From Acidipila sp. (GTDB taxonomy: Bacteria; Acidobacteriota; Terriglobia; Acidiferrales; UBA7541), in the NCBI GenBank assembly GCA_010365215.1, contig JAAFGT010000002.1:85107-149106 (forward strand): DNA of 64,000 nt, read 5' to 3'. The notes under the pieces were generated by a model. The model worked only from the letters and a program-made list of their open reading frames with translations, made no database searches and had not been told where the DNA came from. The position numbers and the translations under genes are program-made. Position 1 is the first letter of the stretch, and every line of letters starts with the position of its first letter. Positions 53,149 through 62,188 of this stretch are shown in pieces.

Positions 53149-55425
53149 TTGCAGGGCGAAGGAAACATCGAACGGTACGAACCGGCACGGCTGGAACGGC
53201 GGCCGCTTGCCGCCACCGGCAGCAGCGGCACGATCGAGATGGAGCGCGCGCCGGAGCTGGTGGCCTATTGGAACGTCCTGCGCAAGCGCCGCTGGACGGT
53301 GCTGGCGGTCTTTTTTGTTCTCTTCACGCTGGTGCTGCTGGGCACGCTCAAGCAGCGGCCGGTGTACCGCGCGACGGCATTGCTCGAGATCCAGAAAGAG
53401 AACGCCAACATCCTCACCATGAAGGAGATGTTCGAGCTGGACACCGTTTCCGACACCTACCTGGAGACGCAGTACAAAATTTTTAAAAGCGATACTTTGG
53501 CGCGGCGGGTGATTTCGCAACTCCATCTGGACACCATCGAAGAATTCAATCCCAAAAACAGATCACGGGAAAGCGTCGATCAGGCGGTGCTGGCGCGGTT
53601 TGAAGACCGGCTGGGCATCGAGCCGGTAAAGCGCAGCCGGCTGGTGGAAGTCACCTTCGACAGCTACGACCCGCAACTGGCCGCGCGCGCAGTAAACGTT
53701 CTCGCGGAAAACTACATCGAGCAGAACCTGGAAGTGCGCTGGGAAGCCACGCAGAAAGCGAGCGAGTGGCTGGCGCAGCAGCTGGCGGGAATGAAAGGCA
53801 AGCTGGAGAAATCGGAAGACGAGCTGCAGGCCTACGTGCGCGAGAACGGCCTGCTGTTCCTCGAAACGGAGAAAGGCGGGCGCGAAAACATTGCCGACGA
53901 GCGGCTGCGGCAGCTGCAGGAAGAGCTGACCCATGCGCAGTCGGTGCGCTACGAAAAAGAGTCGCTGGCGCGGCTGGCCGAAGCCGGCGACGCCGCGGCG
54001 CTGCCCGGCCTGGCGGACAACAAGCTGCTGCAGGACCTCACCGAACGTCTGGCCGATCTCGAGCGAGAGCGGGCGCAGCTGTCGAGCACCTTTACTCCGG
54101 AATATCCCAAGGTGCGGCAGGTCCAGAGCCAGATTGAGCAGATCGAAGCGGTGCTGAAGCGCGAGCGGCTACGCGCCGCCGAGCGCGTGAAGAACGAGTA
54201 TGCCGCGGCGGTGCGGCGCGAGGCGCTGGTGCGGCAGGCCTGGGAGCAGCAACAGCACGCCGTGGCCGAGCGCACCGTGCAGTACACCATCCTGCGCCGC
54301 GAAGTGGGCGCGAACCGCGAACTCTACGAAGGGCTGCTCTCGCGGCTGAAGGAGGCCGGAGTTTCCGCGGGATTAAAGTCGAGCAACATCCGCATCGTAG
54401 ACGCTGCGCAGGCGCCGAAAAAACCGGCCAAACCGAACCTGCTGGTGAATCTCGGTCTCGGTCTGCTGCTGGGGCTGGGATTTGGAGTGGGCGCGGCGTT
54501 TCTGCTCGAGCATCTGGACAACACGCTCAAGTCCGCGGAAGACGTGGAAAGATTTTTGCAGGTTCCGGCGCTGGCGCTGATTCCTTCGGCGCAATCGCTC
54601 AACGGCAACGGCCGCGGCGCTCACGGTCTGGCGCAGGGTAAATCGCCCAAAAAAGAGCTGGCCCTGGCAAAGAAAGGTCCTCCCCACCCGGCGTGGTTCC
54701 GCATCGACGCTCCCGGCCAGCACGGCACATTTACCGAAGCGTTCCGTGGCCTGCGCACCTCCGTGCTGCTCTCTACCGCCGAGCGCGCGCCGCGAACTCT
54801 GCTGGTTACGAGCGCGCGTCCAGGCGAAGGAAAAACCACGGTGTCGATCAATCTGTCGATTTCTCTCGCCCAGCTTGGCCCAGGCGTTCTGCTGATCGAT
54901 GGCGACCTGCGGCGTCCTTCCGTGCATCGCGCTTTTGGCCTCGAAAACGAAGGCGGCGTGGTGCGGTATCTCACCGGCGGGCAGGACTGGCGCCAGGTGG
55001 TCAGGCCCAGCGGCCTGGCCGGCCTGGATGTGATCGTCTCCGGTCCCATGCCTCCCAATCCCGCCGAACTGCTCAGCTCCGAGCGCATGCGCCAGCTCAT
55101 CCGCGAAGCTACGCGCGAGTATCGCTGCGTAATCATCGACTCGCCGCCGCTGCTGAACGTGGCGGACAGCCGCATCCTGGCGACGATGGTGGAAGGCCTG
55201 ATTCTGGTGGTGGAAGGCGGCGGCACGCCGCGCGAGTTGGCGCAGCGCGCGCAGGCTTGCGTGCGCAACGTAGGCGCGGCGGTGATCGGCGTGGTGCTGA
55301 ACAACCTCGATTTGCGCGCCGATGGCGGTTATTACGCGCAGTACTACCGCGACGACTACTACACCACGCCGGAGGCGAGCACCAACGGCGACGCCGCGCA
55401 CGCCGCCAAGGCGCACCAGGGTTAA
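53149..55425 (+). CDS. Exopolysaccharide tyrosine autokinase / chain-length protein (Wzc-like)
   Basis: About 758 residues. A Wzz domain with a first membrane helix (WTVLAVFFVLFTLVLLGTL) is followed by long coiled coils, a second helix (about LLVNLGLGLLLGLGFGVGAAF), and a BY-kinase domain with Walker A SARPGEGKTTVSINL, Walker A' LLIDGDLRRPS and Walker B CVIIDSPPLL. The C-terminus has a tyrosine cluster (GYYAQYYRDDYYTTPEA), the autophosphorylation target. GGAGGT at 53137-53142 sits correctly for the TTG at 53149; the in-frame ATG at 53131 lacks such a site, so I prefer TTG. The cognate phosphatase is at 49764-50540. Confidence 0.95.
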   Translation: MQGEGNIERYEPARLERRPLAATGSSGTIEMERAPELVAYWNVLRKRRWTVLAVFFVLFTLVLLGTLKQRPVYRATALLEIQKENANILTMKEMFELDTVSDTYLETQYKIFKSDTLARRVISQLHLDTIEEFNPKNRSRESVDQAVLARFEDRLGIEPVKRSRLVEVTFDSYDPQLAARAVNVLAENYIEQNLEVRWEATQKASEWLAQQLAGMKGKLEKSEDELQAYVRENGLLFLETEKGGRENIADERLRQLQEELTHAQSVRYEKESLARLAEAGDAAALPGLADNKLLQDLTERLADLERERAQLSSTFTPEYPKVRQVQSQIEQIEAVLKRERLRAAERVKNEYAAAVRREALVRQAWEQQQHAVAERTVQYTILRREVGANRELYEGLLSRLKEAGVSAGLKSSNIRIVDAAQAPKKPAKPNLLVNLGLGLLLGLGFGVGAAFLLEHLDNTLKSAEDVERFLQVPALALIPSAQSLNGNGRGAHGLAQGKSPKKELALAKKGPPHPAWFRIDAPGQHGTFTEAFRGLRTSVLLSTAERAPRTLLVTSARPGEGKTTVSINLSISLAQLGPGVLLIDGDLRRPSVHRAFGLENEGGVVRYLTGGQDWRQVVRPSGLAGLDVIVSGPMPPNPAELLSSERMRQLIREATREYRCVIIDSPPLLNVADSRILATMVEGLILVVEGGGTPRELAQRAQACVRNVGAAVIGVVLNNLDLRADGGYYAQYYRDDYYTTPEASTNGDAAHAAKAHQG

Positions 55426-55453
55426 AAGGAATTTTTTTGAGGAGGGCTGGCCC

Positions 55454-56143
55454 ATGCAGATATTTCTCGATACCGCCGATTCGAAAGAGGTCCGGCAGTG
55501 GCTCGGCCAGGGCATCGTCGACGGGGTAACCACCAACCCCAGTATCCTGCACAAGGAAGGCGTGCACGATCCGGCGGAAGGCGCGGCGCAGCTCTGCGCC
55601 TTGCTGGGGGATAAGCCCATCAGCCTGGAGGTTACCTCCAACGACCGCGAGGAAATGGTTCGCCAGGGGCGCAGCTACGCGCGCTGGGCGGCCAACGTAG
55701 TGGTGAAAATTCCCATCTGCACGGAAGAAGGCGAGTCGTGCCTCGGCGTGGTGCACGAGCTTGCCGGCGCCGGCGTAAAAGTAAACTGCACGGCGATTCT
55801 TTCCTTCAATCAAGCCATTCTGGCGGCCAAAGCCGGGGCCACGTACGTCAGCCTGTTCGCCGGGCGCATCGCCGATGAAGGTGGCGACCCGGGAATAGTG
55901 ATCGCCAATGTGCGGCGCTGGCTCGACTTGTGGCGTTCGCCGGCGCAAATCATTGTCGGCAGCATCCGCTCGGTGATGGACATTCAACAGGCGGCGCTGG
56001 CCGGCGCGCACATCATCACCATCCCGCCTTCGTTTCTTCCCAAGATGGTGGACCACAAGTACAGCCGCGAAACCGTGCGGCAGTTCAATCGCGACGCGCA
56101 AAAGGCCGTGGCCCAGATGGCGCGCGCGCGGGCAGCGCAGTAA
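55454..56143 (+). CDS. Transaldolase / fructose-6-phosphate aldolase-like protein
   Basis: 229 residues of the small TalC/FSA class. It starts MQIFLDTADSKEVRQW, has DGVTTNPSIL, the Schiff-base lysine in VVVKIPI, and later KVNCTAILSFNQA, YVSLFAGRIADEGGD and IIVGSIRSVMDI. AGGAGGG precedes the ATG. Its place between the autokinase and the priming transferase suggests it supplies or trims a sugar phosphate for the polymer; sedoheptulose-7-phosphate, the substrate of GmhA encoded downstream, is a product of transaldolase/transketolase chemistry, which makes a precursor role attractive (inference). The earlier ORF start at 55322 overlaps the kinase gene and is not used. Confidence 0.92.
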   Translation: MQIFLDTADSKEVRQWLGQGIVDGVTTNPSILHKEGVHDPAEGAAQLCALLGDKPISLEVTSNDREEMVRQGRSYARWAANVVVKIPICTEEGESCLGVVHELAGAGVKVNCTAILSFNQAILAAKAGATYVSLFAGRIADEGGDPGIVIANVRRWLDLWRSPAQIIVGSIRSVMDIQQAALAGAHIITIPPSFLPKMVDHKYSRETVRQFNRDAQKAVAQMARARAAQ

Positions 56144-56173
56144 ACGCATTGAGCGATTAAAAAAGGAAGCGCA

Positions 56174-57637
56174 TTGGAAAGTTCATCCTATCGAAGCGCG
56201 CCAGGCTGGGCGGCCCGGCACATTCTGCTGGCCTGCGATGGTGCCTCGCTGGTGGCCAGTTTTTTTCTGGCCTGGCGGCTGGTGCCGGTTTTGCGGCCGT
56301 TTTTTCACGCTACGCCGCACGCGGCCGGGCCGTTTGGCACGTACATTTGGCTGCTGGCCTGGATCGTTCCGGTGTGGCTGGCGCTGGGACAGCGCTACGG
56401 GCTTTACCCCCGCATGCCACTCGCCTGGAGCGCCATCCTGGTACGCGTGGTCAAGGTGCAGGCGCTGGGATTGGGCGCCATGGGCGCGCTGATTTTCGCG
56501 CTGAAGATGCAGGCGGTCAGCCGGCTGATCCTTTTCGGGTTTGCCGCGTTGTACGTTCCTGTATCCCTGGCGACGCGCGCCACCGCTGCCGCCGTGCTCG
56601 AAGCGCATCGCAAACATATTTACAACATTCCCAGAATTCTGGTGGTGGGCACGGGGGTGCAGGCGCGCGACTTTCTGCGGCGGGCGAAGCGCAGCGAAGG
56701 AACCTACTACCAGATTGCCGGATGCCTGGAGACCGATGGGGCCGGAACCGCACGGGAAGTGGAAGGCGTGGCCGTGCTGGGTACCACGGAAATTTTCGAG
56801 CGCTACATTTTCGGCAACGCCATCGACGTGGTGGTCTTCGCGCTGCCGCTCGAGCTGGCGCCGCGCGCGGCGGAGATGACCGAAGCGGCGATGTCGCTTG
56901 GTTTACGCGTGGTGATTCTTCCCGGCTACGGCCTGGAACATCTGGGCTACGGGCTGGAGCACCCGGAAGTTTCCATCGAACCGTTCCTCGGCCAGCCGGT
57001 GGCCGTACTCGCGAATGTGCGGCCGTCGCCGGTCTACCGCGCGGCCAAGCGGGCGCTGGATGTGGCCATTTCCGCGGCCCTGCTGGCGGCGCTCGCTCCG
57101 CTGCTGGGGCTGATTGCCGCTCTACTCAAGCTGACTGCGCCGCGCGACGCGGTGTTTTATCCCTGGAACGTTCTGGGCACAAACCTGAAACCGTTTCGCG
57201 GTTACAAGTTCCGCACCATGGTGCCCAACGCGGACCATCTCAAAAACGGTCTACTCGAAAAAAACGAAATGAAAGGGCCGGTATTCAAGATGCGCAACGA
57301 CCCACGGGTTACTCCCTTGGGGCGTGTGCTCAGAAAATTTTCTCTCGACGAGCTTCCCCAGCTGTGGAGCGTGCTGAAGGGGGACATGAGCCTGGTCGGG
57401 CCGCGGCCCGCCGGGCCCGACGAAGCGCGGCGTTATGAGTTCTGGCAGCGCCGCAAGCTCAGCGTAAAGCCGGGAATCACCTGCCTGTGGCAGGTGAATG
57501 GCAGAAACGAAATCGACCGTTTCGACGAGTGGGCGCGCATGGACCTGGAATACGTGCAGAAGGCTTCGTTGTGGCTGGACTGCAAAATTTTACTCAAAAC
57601 CGTTCCTGCGGTGCTCTCCGGCCGCGGCGCGTCCTGA
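56174..57637 (+). CDS. Polyprenyl-phosphate sugar-1-phosphate transferase (priming glycosyltransferase)
   Basis: 487 residues beginning with TTG at 56174 (AAGGAAG upstream). The N-terminal half has about four membrane helices and a nucleotide-binding-like domain (RILVVGTGVQARDFLRRAKR). The C-terminal bacterial sugar transferase domain (from about 290) has a membrane-associated helix, then GYKFRTM, KFSLDELPQLWSVLKGDMS, LVGPRPAGPDEARRYEFW and KPGITCLWQVNGRNEI. It should load the first sugar phosphate onto undecaprenyl phosphate and so start the repeat unit. Which sugar cannot be read. Confidence 0.95.
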   Translation: MESSSYRSAPGWAARHILLACDGASLVASFFLAWRLVPVLRPFFHATPHAAGPFGTYIWLLAWIVPVWLALGQRYGLYPRMPLAWSAILVRVVKVQALGLGAMGALIFALKMQAVSRLILFGFAALYVPVSLATRATAAAVLEAHRKHIYNIPRILVVGTGVQARDFLRRAKRSEGTYYQIAGCLETDGAGTAREVEGVAVLGTTEIFERYIFGNAIDVVVFALPLELAPRAAEMTEAAMSLGLRVVILPGYGLEHLGYGLEHPEVSIEPFLGQPVAVLANVRPSPVYRAAKRALDVAISAALLAALAPLLGLIAALLKLTAPRDAVFYPWNVLGTNLKPFRGYKFRTMVPNADHLKNGLLEKNEMKGPVFKMRNDPRVTPLGRVLRKFSLDELPQLWSVLKGDMSLVGPRPAGPDEARRYEFWQRRKLSVKPGITCLWQVNGRNEIDRFDEWARMDLEYVQKASLWLDCKILLKTVPAVLSGRGAS

Positions 57638-57653
57638 CGGGGGAGTTTTGGTT

Positions 57654-58775
57654 ATGTCGCGAGTGCTGGTGACCGGAGGCGCAGGTTTTATCGGCTCGCA
57701 CACCTGCGACCTGCTGCTGAGCAATCAATTCGAAGTGCGCGTTTTGGATTCTCTGCAGCCGCGGGTACATCCCCGCGGCCTGCCCCAATATCTGCACCGC
57801 GACGTGGAGTTCCAGCAGGGCGACGTGCGCGACCGGGCAGCGCTCGAGCGCGCGCTCGAGGGCGTGCGCTACGTGTATCACCTGGCGGCGTATCAGGACT
57901 ACATGCCCGACTTCCACCGCTTTCTCGACGTCAACGCCACCTCCACGGCGCTGCTCTACGAAATTATCGTCGATCGCCGGCTGCCCGTGGAAAAAGTGAT
58001 TGTGGCCTCGTCGCAATCGGTCTACGGCGAAGGAAAATATGAGTGCCCGCGGCACGGCGCGCTTTATCCCGGGCCGCGGCCCATCGAGCAGCTGGAGCGC
58101 TCGCAGTGGGAGCATGCCTGCCCCATCTGCGGCACGGATCTGCAACCGTCGCCTTTCGACGAGGCGGTGGTCAAGCCGCACACCGCTTACGGCATCTCTA
58201 AATACGCCGCCGAGCAGCTGGCCGTGCAACTGGGCCGGCGCTACGGAATTCCCAGCGTGGCGCTGCGCTATTCCATCGTGCAAGGGCCGCGCAACTCTCC
58301 GCACAACTCCTACTCCGGGGTCTGCCGCGTGTTTACGCAGCGCGCGCTGCACGGCAAGCGCCCGGTGGTCTACGAAGATGGCCGCCAGTTGCGCGACTAC
58401 GTGCACATCCAGGATGTCGCTGCGGCCAATCTGCTGGTTCTACTCATGAAGGAAGCCGACGGGCAGTCCTTCAACGTGGGCGGGCAGCGCGCGGCCACGG
58501 TGCTGGAGTGCGCGCAACTGGTGGCGGCAGCCTGCGGCCAGCCGCTCGAACCTATCCTGCGCGGCGAATTTCGCGTGGGCGATACACGTCACACCGTTTC
58601 CGATTCCATGCGCCTGCGCCGCCTGGGATGGATCCCGCGCCACTCCCTCGAAGATATCGTTCGCGATTATGTGGGATGGATGCGCGAGCAGGACGAGGTG
58701 CCGGACAACTCCGACGCCGCGGCAAAAGAGATGCTACTCAACGGCGTGCTGCGTCCCGCAGCGGTAACCGCCTGA
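57654..58775 (+). CDS. NAD-dependent nucleotide-sugar epimerase/dehydratase
   Basis: 373 residues of the extended SDR type. The Rossmann motif is VLVTGGAGFIGSH, followed by GDVRDRAAL, YHLAAYQDYMPD, VASSQSVYGEG and the catalytic YGISK. Between them lies an unusual insert with CPRHG and CPICGTDL, possibly a small metal-binding knuckle. Related proteins act on UDP- or GDP-sugars; substrate open. The frame extends upstream to 57498, inside the transferase gene, but the ATG at 57654 (GGGGGAG upstream) fits. Confidence 0.92.
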   Translation: MSRVLVTGGAGFIGSHTCDLLLSNQFEVRVLDSLQPRVHPRGLPQYLHRDVEFQQGDVRDRAALERALEGVRYVYHLAAYQDYMPDFHRFLDVNATSTALLYEIIVDRRLPVEKVIVASSQSVYGEGKYECPRHGALYPGPRPIEQLERSQWEHACPICGTDLQPSPFDEAVVKPHTAYGISKYAAEQLAVQLGRRYGIPSVALRYSIVQGPRNSPHNSYSGVCRVFTQRALHGKRPVVYEDGRQLRDYVHIQDVAAANLLVLLMKEADGQSFNVGGQRAATVLECAQLVAAACGQPLEPILRGEFRVGDTRHTVSDSMRLRRLGWIPRHSLEDIVRDYVGWMREQDEVPDNSDAAAKEMLLNGVLRPAAVTA

Positions 58776-58836
58776 ATTTTTGGGGCGCAGGACGGAAGTC
58801 CGGGAACCGGCCGGAGCCAATAAGGGGAAGCCAGAC

Positions 58837-59886
58837 ATGATCATTACCCGAACACCTTTTCGCGTGACGCTGGGAGGCGGCGGCACCGACCTGCCGTCCT
58901 ACTACGCACGCCACGGCGGATTTATTTTTGCCACGGCCATCAATAAATACATGTTCATCAACCTCAACCGCCCGGTGGTGGACGACCTGGTGCGCGTGAA
59001 GTACACCAAGTCGGAAACGGTGGGGCACCGCGACATTCTGCAGCACGACATTGCCCGGGAAGGTTTGCGGCTGAGCGGCATCGATCGCGCCGTGGAGATT
59101 ACCTCCATGGCCGACGTGCCCGCGGGCACGGGTCTGGGCTCGTCGAGCTGTTACGCGGTGGGCCTGCTCAACGCGCTGCATACCATGCAACGCCGGCCAC
59201 TCGGTTTTCAGGAGCTGGCCGAAGAAGCGTGTCACCTGGAGATGGACATCCTGCGCAAGCCGGTGGGCAAGCAGGACCAGTACATGGCCGCGTTCGGCGG
59301 TCTCACCGTGCTGGAGATCTCGCCCGACGGCAATGTGCGGGTGACCCCGGCGCGCGTTTCCGATACCACCGCGGAAGAGCTCGAACGCAACATGCTGCTG
59401 TTTTATACCGGGTGCGAGCGCCCCAGCGACGACATCCTCAGCGAGCAGAAACACAGCCTGGAAACAAATCGCGAACAGGTGGTGCACAGCCTGCACGCCA
59501 TCAAGGAAATGGGGCGGGAGATTCTGGAAATGATCGAGAGCGGCGACCTGACCAGCTTCGGGCTGGCGCTCGACCGTCACTGGCAGCTGAAGAAGTGCCT
59601 GGCCTCCAAGGTTACCAGCCCGCGCTTCGACCATATTTACGACCTGGCAAAAAAGAATGGAGCGCTGGGCGGAAAGATTTCCGGTGCCGGCGGCGGCGGC
59701 TTCTTCCTGCTATACACCGAGCGCCGCCACGCGCAGCTTCGCGAAGCATTGCGCGCGGAAGGATTGCGCGAGATGCGCTACCGCTTCGAATTCGACGGCA
59801 GCAAGGTTCTGGTCAATCTGATGGATGCCATGCACCACGGCAACGGGAGCGCGGTTCGTCCATGTCAACTCGTAGCGCACGCATAG
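58837..59886 (+). CDS. GHMP kinase, D-glycero-D-manno-heptose 7-phosphate kinase-like
   Basis: 349 residues of the GHMP kinase family. It starts MIITRTPFRVTLGGGGTDLP and has the ATP loop VPAGTGLGSSSCYAVGLLNAL and the C-terminal GKISGAGGGGFFLLY. This wording is close to the HddA type that phosphorylates D-glycero-alpha-D-manno-heptose 7-phosphate at C1 on the way to GDP-heptose. GmhA and GmhB, the flanking steps, are encoded at the end of the window, which supports the call. Its end overlaps the next gene by 25 bp. Confidence 0.9.
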   Translation: MIITRTPFRVTLGGGGTDLPSYYARHGGFIFATAINKYMFINLNRPVVDDLVRVKYTKSETVGHRDILQHDIAREGLRLSGIDRAVEITSMADVPAGTGLGSSSCYAVGLLNALHTMQRRPLGFQELAEEACHLEMDILRKPVGKQDQYMAAFGGLTVLEISPDGNVRVTPARVSDTTAEELERNMLLFYTGCERPSDDILSEQKHSLETNREQVVHSLHAIKEMGREILEMIESGDLTSFGLALDRHWQLKKCLASKVTSPRFDHIYDLAKKNGALGGKISGAGGGGFFLLYTERRHAQLREALRAEGLREMRYRFEFDGSKVLVNLMDAMHHGNGSAVRPCQLVAHA

Positions 59887-61250
59887 CCACCGCAGGACTG
59901 TGGCATCTGGGCAGCGTGGTCTCCGCGTGCCTGGCATCGCTCGGCCATCGCGTCCGCGGCACCGATCCCGACGGGGCACGCGTCGCGGATCTCTCCGCGG
60001 GCACGCCGCCGGTTTTTGAACCCGGGCTCTCCAAACTGATCGCCGAGCAGGCCGGGGCCGGGCGCCTCACTTTCTTTCCCACGTGCCGTGAAGCTTTCGC
60101 CGGCGCCGAATTTATTTTCGTTACTTTCGATACCCCGGTGGACGACGACGACCAGTGCGACCTTGCTCCGATCGAGAAAACCTTCGCGGAGATTGCCGCG
60201 CACGCGCCGCAGGGAATCACCATCGTGCTGATGAGCCAGGTGCCCGTGGGCACCTGTGCGCGCCTGGCCGCCGAGCTCCGCGCCCGCGCTCCTCGTCTGG
60301 AATTCACGCTGCTCTATCAGCCGGAAAACCTGCGTCTGGGTGATGCGCTGGATACTTTTCTGCGCCCCGACTTTTTGGTTTTTGGAGTGGGGCCGCACAC
60401 CGATCCGGTACGTTGGGAGCGCGCCTATGAAGGCATTCACGCGCCCCATCTGGTGATGCGCTGGGCCAGCGCGGAGATGTCGAAACACGCGCTCAATGCT
60501 TTTCTGGCGACCTCCATCAGCTTCGTGAACGAGCTGGCCGGCTTGGCCGAGGCCGGCGGCGCGGACATTCGCGAAGTCACCAGGGCACTCAAGCGCGATC
60601 GCCGCGTGGGCGCCTACGCCTTCTTGAGTCCTGGGCCGGGTTTTGCAGGAGGGACGCTGGGCAGAGATGTACAGGCGCTGCGCGCGCTGGGATTGCGCAG
60701 CGGGAAGCCCACCCTGCATCTGGACGCTACGCTCGAGGTCAACCGCGCGCGCCTCGACGGTGTAGCGGATACTTTGCGCCAGGCCACCGGCGGGCTGGCC
60801 GGTAAACGCGTAGCCCTGCTGGGACTGACTTACAAGCCTGGCACCAGCACGCTGCGGCGGTCGCACGCCATCGAACTGGCGCGGCGCCTGGCGGCGGAAG
60901 GCGTGGAAGTCGCGGCATTCGATCCCCAGGTTCGCCAGCCTGTTGAGGAAACACGCGGAACACTTCTCTGCGACAGCGTCGCTGCGGCTGCCGCGAAGGC
61001 CGACGCGCTGGTGTTGCTGACGCCCTGGCCGGAATTCCGGGACATTAATTGGAGTGCGCTGCAGTCGGTAGTGCGGCGCCCGCTGATTCTTGACGCACAC
61101 AATTTTCTCGATGATGCCGCGGTAGGGCGCGCGGGCTGGCGTTACCTGGGACTGGGGATCGCGGCCTCCGGTCTTCCCACGCTGGGCCTCGCCGCTCCGG
61201 GCACGACTGCCGCCGAGCCGCTGCTCGCGGCAAGGGCAGGTAGGGAATGA
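59862..61250 (+). CDS. UDP-glucose/GDP-mannose dehydrogenase homologue lacking the catalytic cysteine
   Basis: 462 residues from the ATG at 59862, overlapping the kinase gene. The fold is clear: VEVNRARLDGV-type central helix, LLGLTYKPGTSTLRRSHAIELA and LLTPWPEF at the C-terminus. However, the NAD motif reads GLWHLGS instead of GxGYVGL, and the active-site segment normally written GFGGSCFPKD reads GPGFAGGTLGRDV, with no cysteine. It is unlikely to perform the usual two-step oxidation to a uronic acid. A related one-step or non-catalytic role is possible. A longer in-frame extension to 59229 lies inside the kinase gene and is rejected. Confidence 0.88.
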   Translation: MSTRSARIATAGLWHLGSVVSACLASLGHRVRGTDPDGARVADLSAGTPPVFEPGLSKLIAEQAGAGRLTFFPTCREAFAGAEFIFVTFDTPVDDDDQCDLAPIEKTFAEIAAHAPQGITIVLMSQVPVGTCARLAAELRARAPRLEFTLLYQPENLRLGDALDTFLRPDFLVFGVGPHTDPVRWERAYEGIHAPHLVMRWASAEMSKHALNAFLATSISFVNELAGLAEAGGADIREVTRALKRDRRVGAYAFLSPGPGFAGGTLGRDVQALRALGLRSGKPTLHLDATLEVNRARLDGVADTLRQATGGLAGKRVALLGLTYKPGTSTLRRSHAIELARRLAAEGVEVAAFDPQVRQPVEETRGTLLCDSVAAAAAKADALVLLTPWPEFRDINWSALQSVVRRPLILDAHNFLDDAAVGRAGWRYLGLGIAASGLPTLGLAAPGTTAAEPLLAARAGRE

Positions 61251-62107
61251 AGCGTGGAGAGGTGGTTCTAATCACCGGCGGTGGCCGCGGAATCGGCGCG
61301 GTGGTAGCGGATTTTTTTGCCCGCGCCGGATGCGATGTGGCGCTGGTGGCGCGCACTGCGCCGGAAATCGAAAAGGTGGCGGCGGCCTGCCGCGCGTGCA
61401 GTGTCCGCGCACTGCCGTTGGCGGCCGACGTTTCCCGCCGGGAAGATGTGGCCTGCGCCGTGCGCGCGACCGAAAAAGAGTTTGGCCGCATCGATGTGCT
61501 GGTCAACGCCGCGGGCATTTACGGGCCGATTGGCCCGCTGGTGGAAAATGACCTGGATCGCTGGGCGCAAGCCGTTTCCGTAAACCTGCTGGGAACCGTC
61601 TATGCCATGCACGCGGCCCTGCCGGCCATGATCGCCCGGCGAAAAGGAGTCGTCATCAACTTTTCGGGCGGCGGCGCGGTGACCCCGTTCCCACGCTTCA
61701 GCGCCTACAGCGCTTCCAAGGCTGCGGTGGTGCGGCTGACCGAAACGATTGCCGAAGAGGTGCGCGCGTCCGGCGTGCGGGTAAACGCCATCGCTCCGGG
61801 CGCGGTGAATACCGCCCTGCTCGAAGAAGTGATTGACGCGGGCGAGCGCGCGGGCACGGCCTTTTTTTACAAAGCGCAGGAACAGAAAAAGAACGGCGGC
61901 ACTCCACCCGAGCGCGCCGCCGAGCTGGCGGTTTTTCTGGCTTCTCCAGAATCCGCAGGAATTACCGGGCGGCTGTTGAGCGCGGTGTGGGACGACTGGC
62001 GACGGTTGGCGGGAACAACTCAGGACCTCGACCAGTCCGCGCTCTATACCCTGCGGCGAATTGACGGACGCAATTTCACGGAAACCCGCGCCGCCGGCGC
62101 GCGCTGA
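61247..62107 (+). CDS. Short-chain dehydrogenase/reductase
   Basis: 286 residues with the classical SDR set: VVLITGGGRGIGAVVADFF, DVSRREDVACAV, VLVNAAGIYGPIGPL, a serine position replaced in INFSGGGAVTPFP, and the YSASKAAVVRL catalytic Tyr-Lys pair. The start overlaps the stop of the previous gene (ATGA), so they are translated together. Probably reduces or oxidises a sugar intermediate of the same pathway. Confidence 0.93.
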   Translation: MKRGEVVLITGGGRGIGAVVADFFARAGCDVALVARTAPEIEKVAAACRACSVRALPLAADVSRREDVACAVRATEKEFGRIDVLVNAAGIYGPIGPLVENDLDRWAQAVSVNLLGTVYAMHAALPAMIARRKGVVINFSGGGAVTPFPRFSAYSASKAAVVRLTETIAEEVRASGVRVNAIAPGAVNTALLEEVIDAGERAGTAFFYKAQEQKKNGGTPPERAAELAVFLASPESAGITGRLLSAVWDDWRRLAGTTQDLDQSALYTLRRIDGRNFTETRAAGAR

Positions 62108-62188
62108 TTGCCGGCGGAATTTGTAGAAACGGATTTTTAACGGCACGGCAGTTCGCGCGGGAACACAAGAATCGGGGCTACAAAAATA

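Noticed and set aside
54373..55641. 422-codon minus-strand frame over the autokinase gene
   Set aside because: Antisense to the kinase domain with all its Walker motifs; arginine/histidine-rich translation with no motif.
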